Source: Bacteroidales bacterium
Lineage (GTDB): Bacteria; Bacteroidota; Bacteroidia; Bacteroidales; PXBB01
DNA: 43,983 bases
Reading direction: 5' to 3'
Assembly: GCA_003565735.1 (NCBI GenBank)
Contig: PXBB01000148.1
Span: 1 to 43,983, forward strand
Under the pieces are notes generated by a model, which made no database searches, was not told the DNA's origin, and worked only from the letters and a program-made list of their open reading frames with translations. Below, one piece after another: positions 42,676-43,983 of this stretch (the stretch's first letter is position 1; every line of letters begins with the position of its first letter). The translations under genes were made by a program, and so were the position numbers.

Positions 42676-43317
42676 TCAATCAATTTTAAACTCATCATTA
42701 GCTATACGTTCATTTATTTTTCTGTTTATAAAACTGATACTTGTAAAGTCTTCATCAGAATCGTACATTATAATTTTTGATAAACTGAGGTCTTTCTTAT
42801 CGAAATACAAATTGATAGCACCGGCATATGGGTTATCATTGCCTTTAGGTCTTAATTTAACAAAATAGCTTGTAGGACTTTCGTAGTAAGCAATGAGGTA
42901 ATCATTTTCAGCAGCATTTAAATCGCCTAGAATAAATCGAAACATGACATCTCCCAGGGCACTGAATGTTTGGTTTGCTTGGGCATCGTAGCTCGAAGTT
43001 TTATCATCACTGCTGACGTAAATCCTGTGGCGTACCATTACGATGGTTTGCGCGTATGGCTTAGTATATGTCCACCTTACAGAAGCCGGACGCTTAAAGC
43101 GAAAATAACCTTCTGAGACAATAGCTTGGGTCATCATGCTGATGTGACGCTCTTGTATAAAATCGCTGGCAATGGTTTTGGTCTGCTTTGATATTTCTTG
43201 CAGTTGTTCTTTAAAACTTTCAGGAGACGCTAATGGTTCGAATTCATCATGAGCATACACAAGACTTTTACACAAAAAAATCATAAGTAAAAGAGTCTGG
43301 GCTGTTTTGATTATCAT
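42676..43317 (-). CDS. lolA: LolA-like outer-membrane lipoprotein carrier
   Basis: 213 residues with a signal peptide (MIIKTAQTLLLMIFLCKSLVYA). The open beta-barrel LolA pattern is visible: IASDFIQERHISMMTQAIVSEGYFRFKRPASVRWTY resembles the typical F-x-Q and G-x-F/L-x-F/L-x-x-P-x-x-x-R-W segments, followed by IVMVRHRIYVSSDD and NLYFDKKDLSLSKIIMYD. LolA ferries lipoproteins through the periplasm from the LolCDE complex to the outer membrane; a LolC/E-like permease is at 6225-7451 of this window. Identity as the true housekeeping LolA rather than a paralogue of the family is not certain. It follows the unrecognised lipoprotein gene on the same strand, with its own -7 box. Confidence 0.8.
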   Translation of the reverse strand: MIIKTAQTLLLMIFLCKSLVYAHDEFEPLASPESFKEQLQEISKQTKTIASDFIQERHISMMTQAIVSEGYFRFKRPASVRWTYTKPYAQTIVMVRHRIYVSSDDKTSSYDAQANQTFSALGDVMFRFILGDLNAAENDYLIAYYESPTSYFVKLRPKGNDNPYAGAINLYFDKKDLSLSKIIMYDSDEDFTSISFINRKINERIANDEFKID

Positions 43318-43357
43318 AGGTTTAAAGTTAAAAATACAGTGAGCTTTTGTTTTTATG

Positions 43358-43365
43358 CAAAGATA
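43358..43365 (-). promoter_or_regulatory. Promoter -7 element for the LolA-like gene
   Basis: TATCTTTG on the minus strand, 40 bases before the ATG at 43317; the -33 box is not evident. Confidence 0.4.
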
Positions 43366-43423
43366 TTTTTAATAATGTACTTTTTATTTTTTTATTGCCC
43401 ACAGTTCTTTCATTAAAAAAGTA

Positions 43424-43876
43424 TCATTTCCTATTTTGTCCGAATTTATAAACGACTTTTTGCCAATTTCTTATGCTGTTGTTTTTTATATGAAACACAT
43501 GAGGGGTGTATGGGAATGCGTAAGCATCAAGGGTTCTAAAAGATTCTTCTACATATCTGACCTTATGCTCTCTTGAAATTTTATCAACTTTAACAAATGC
43601 ATAGGCATTATCGTATAGAACAAATAATTTTTCCGTTTTTAACGAGTCGGCAACCTGTTGGATAGTTTTTTCTACATCATATCCAAATATCTGGGCATAA
43701 CAATCTAATGGTGCAAAACGAATCGTTAGGACATGAAAATCATCACTGTTATCAAACTTTTCTGAATTTTCCTGAATATAATGTATTATGAGGTCTTCAT
43801 CTTTAAATTTCTGTTGGCATGATGTTATTACAAATGCTAACAAAAAAAAAATGAACAAATATGCACTACGATTCAT
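43424..43876 (-). CDS. Lipoprotein of unknown function
   Basis: 150 residues with a lipoprotein signal ending at Cys20 (AFVITSC). The mature part is mixed alpha/beta: KDEDLIIHYIQENSEKFDNSD, HVLTIRFAPLDCYAQIFGYDVEKTIQQVADSLK, KLFVLYDNAYAFVKVDK. I do not recognise a family, and no catalytic or metal motif is evident. It lies 106 bases before the LolA-like gene on the same strand, so they may share regulation. Confidence 0.7.
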   Translation of the reverse strand: MNRSAYLFIFFLLAFVITSCQQKFKDEDLIIHYIQENSEKFDNSDDFHVLTIRFAPLDCYAQIFGYDVEKTIQQVADSLKTEKLFVLYDNAYAFVKVDKISREHKVRYVEESFRTLDAYAFPYTPHVFHIKNNSIRNWQKVVYKFGQNRK

Positions 43877-43983
43877 AAGAGATTTTTTTGATATTAATGA
43901 ATGTGTTTCTTACTTCAACAAGGTAAATATTATTCTTTATCGCAAAGAATAAGGATGGGTAAAATGTATCAGCTTCCAGTCTG

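Overview
The window is an AT-rich chromosomal segment from a member of the phylum Bacteroidota, most likely a Bacteroidia/Marinilabiliales-like anaerobe or facultative anaerobe. The phylum call rests on several things seen together: many short lipoproteins with a Cys at the signal-peptide end followed by acidic or Lys residues, a giant secreted CotH protein ending in a type IX secretion (T9SS) sorting domain, a TonB receptor with an N-terminal carboxypeptidase-like domain, and repeated -7 elements of the form TAnnTTTG (the Bacteroidota primary sigma factor consensus). Several of these have a TTTG box about 17-21 bases upstream. The species cannot be fixed from the sequence alone.

Layout. 1-512 has no gene but holds a long imperfect hairpin. 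513-4836 holds an M49-type peptidase homologue, a GNAT-nitrilase fusion and two small lipoproteins. 5058-7451 is rbfA, a methyltransferase and a LolC/E-type permease. 7627-10730 is an exported Pcm and a membrane spermidine-synthase-like protein. 10783-13067 is pta-ackA (minus strand) for acetate and ATP formation. 13277-13497 is a gene-free palindromic element with perfect 16-bp inverted ends. 13503-17643 (minus) is a MauE/DoxX-type membrane protein, a small lipoprotein and a TonB receptor that carries both halves of the OprC/NosA copper site. 17967-23822 is the complete six-gene nqr operon (sodium-pumping NADH:quinone reductase). 23866-28480 (minus) reads prxQ/bcp, recA, TPR lipoprotein, PgpH-like 7TM-HD phosphodiesterase. 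28870-37411 holds a tricorn-type protease, a propeller lipoprotein and the T9SS-exported CotH protein. 37692-42086 holds aroQ, a MarR-controlled oxidoreductase operon and a Na/Pi cotransporter. 42253-42528 is a tRNA cluster (Ser-GCT, Pro-TGG, Arg-TCT) closed by a strong hairpin terminator. A LolA-like carrier and an unrecognised lipoprotein end the window.

Most of this is core metabolism and envelope biology: Nqr builds the sodium gradient, Pta-AckA makes ATP from acetyl-CoA, a Na/Pi transporter can spend the sodium gradient, and LolA plus the LolC/E-like permease serve the lipoproteins that are abundant here. I found no CRISPR array, phage, insertion sequence with a transposase, or clear defence system. 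The observations most worth a second look are the M49 homologue that lost a zinc-binding His, the Rieske-like lipoprotein that lost its cluster histidines, the copper-type TonB receptor with its small partner lipoprotein, the MITE-like element, and the recA-PgpH operon.
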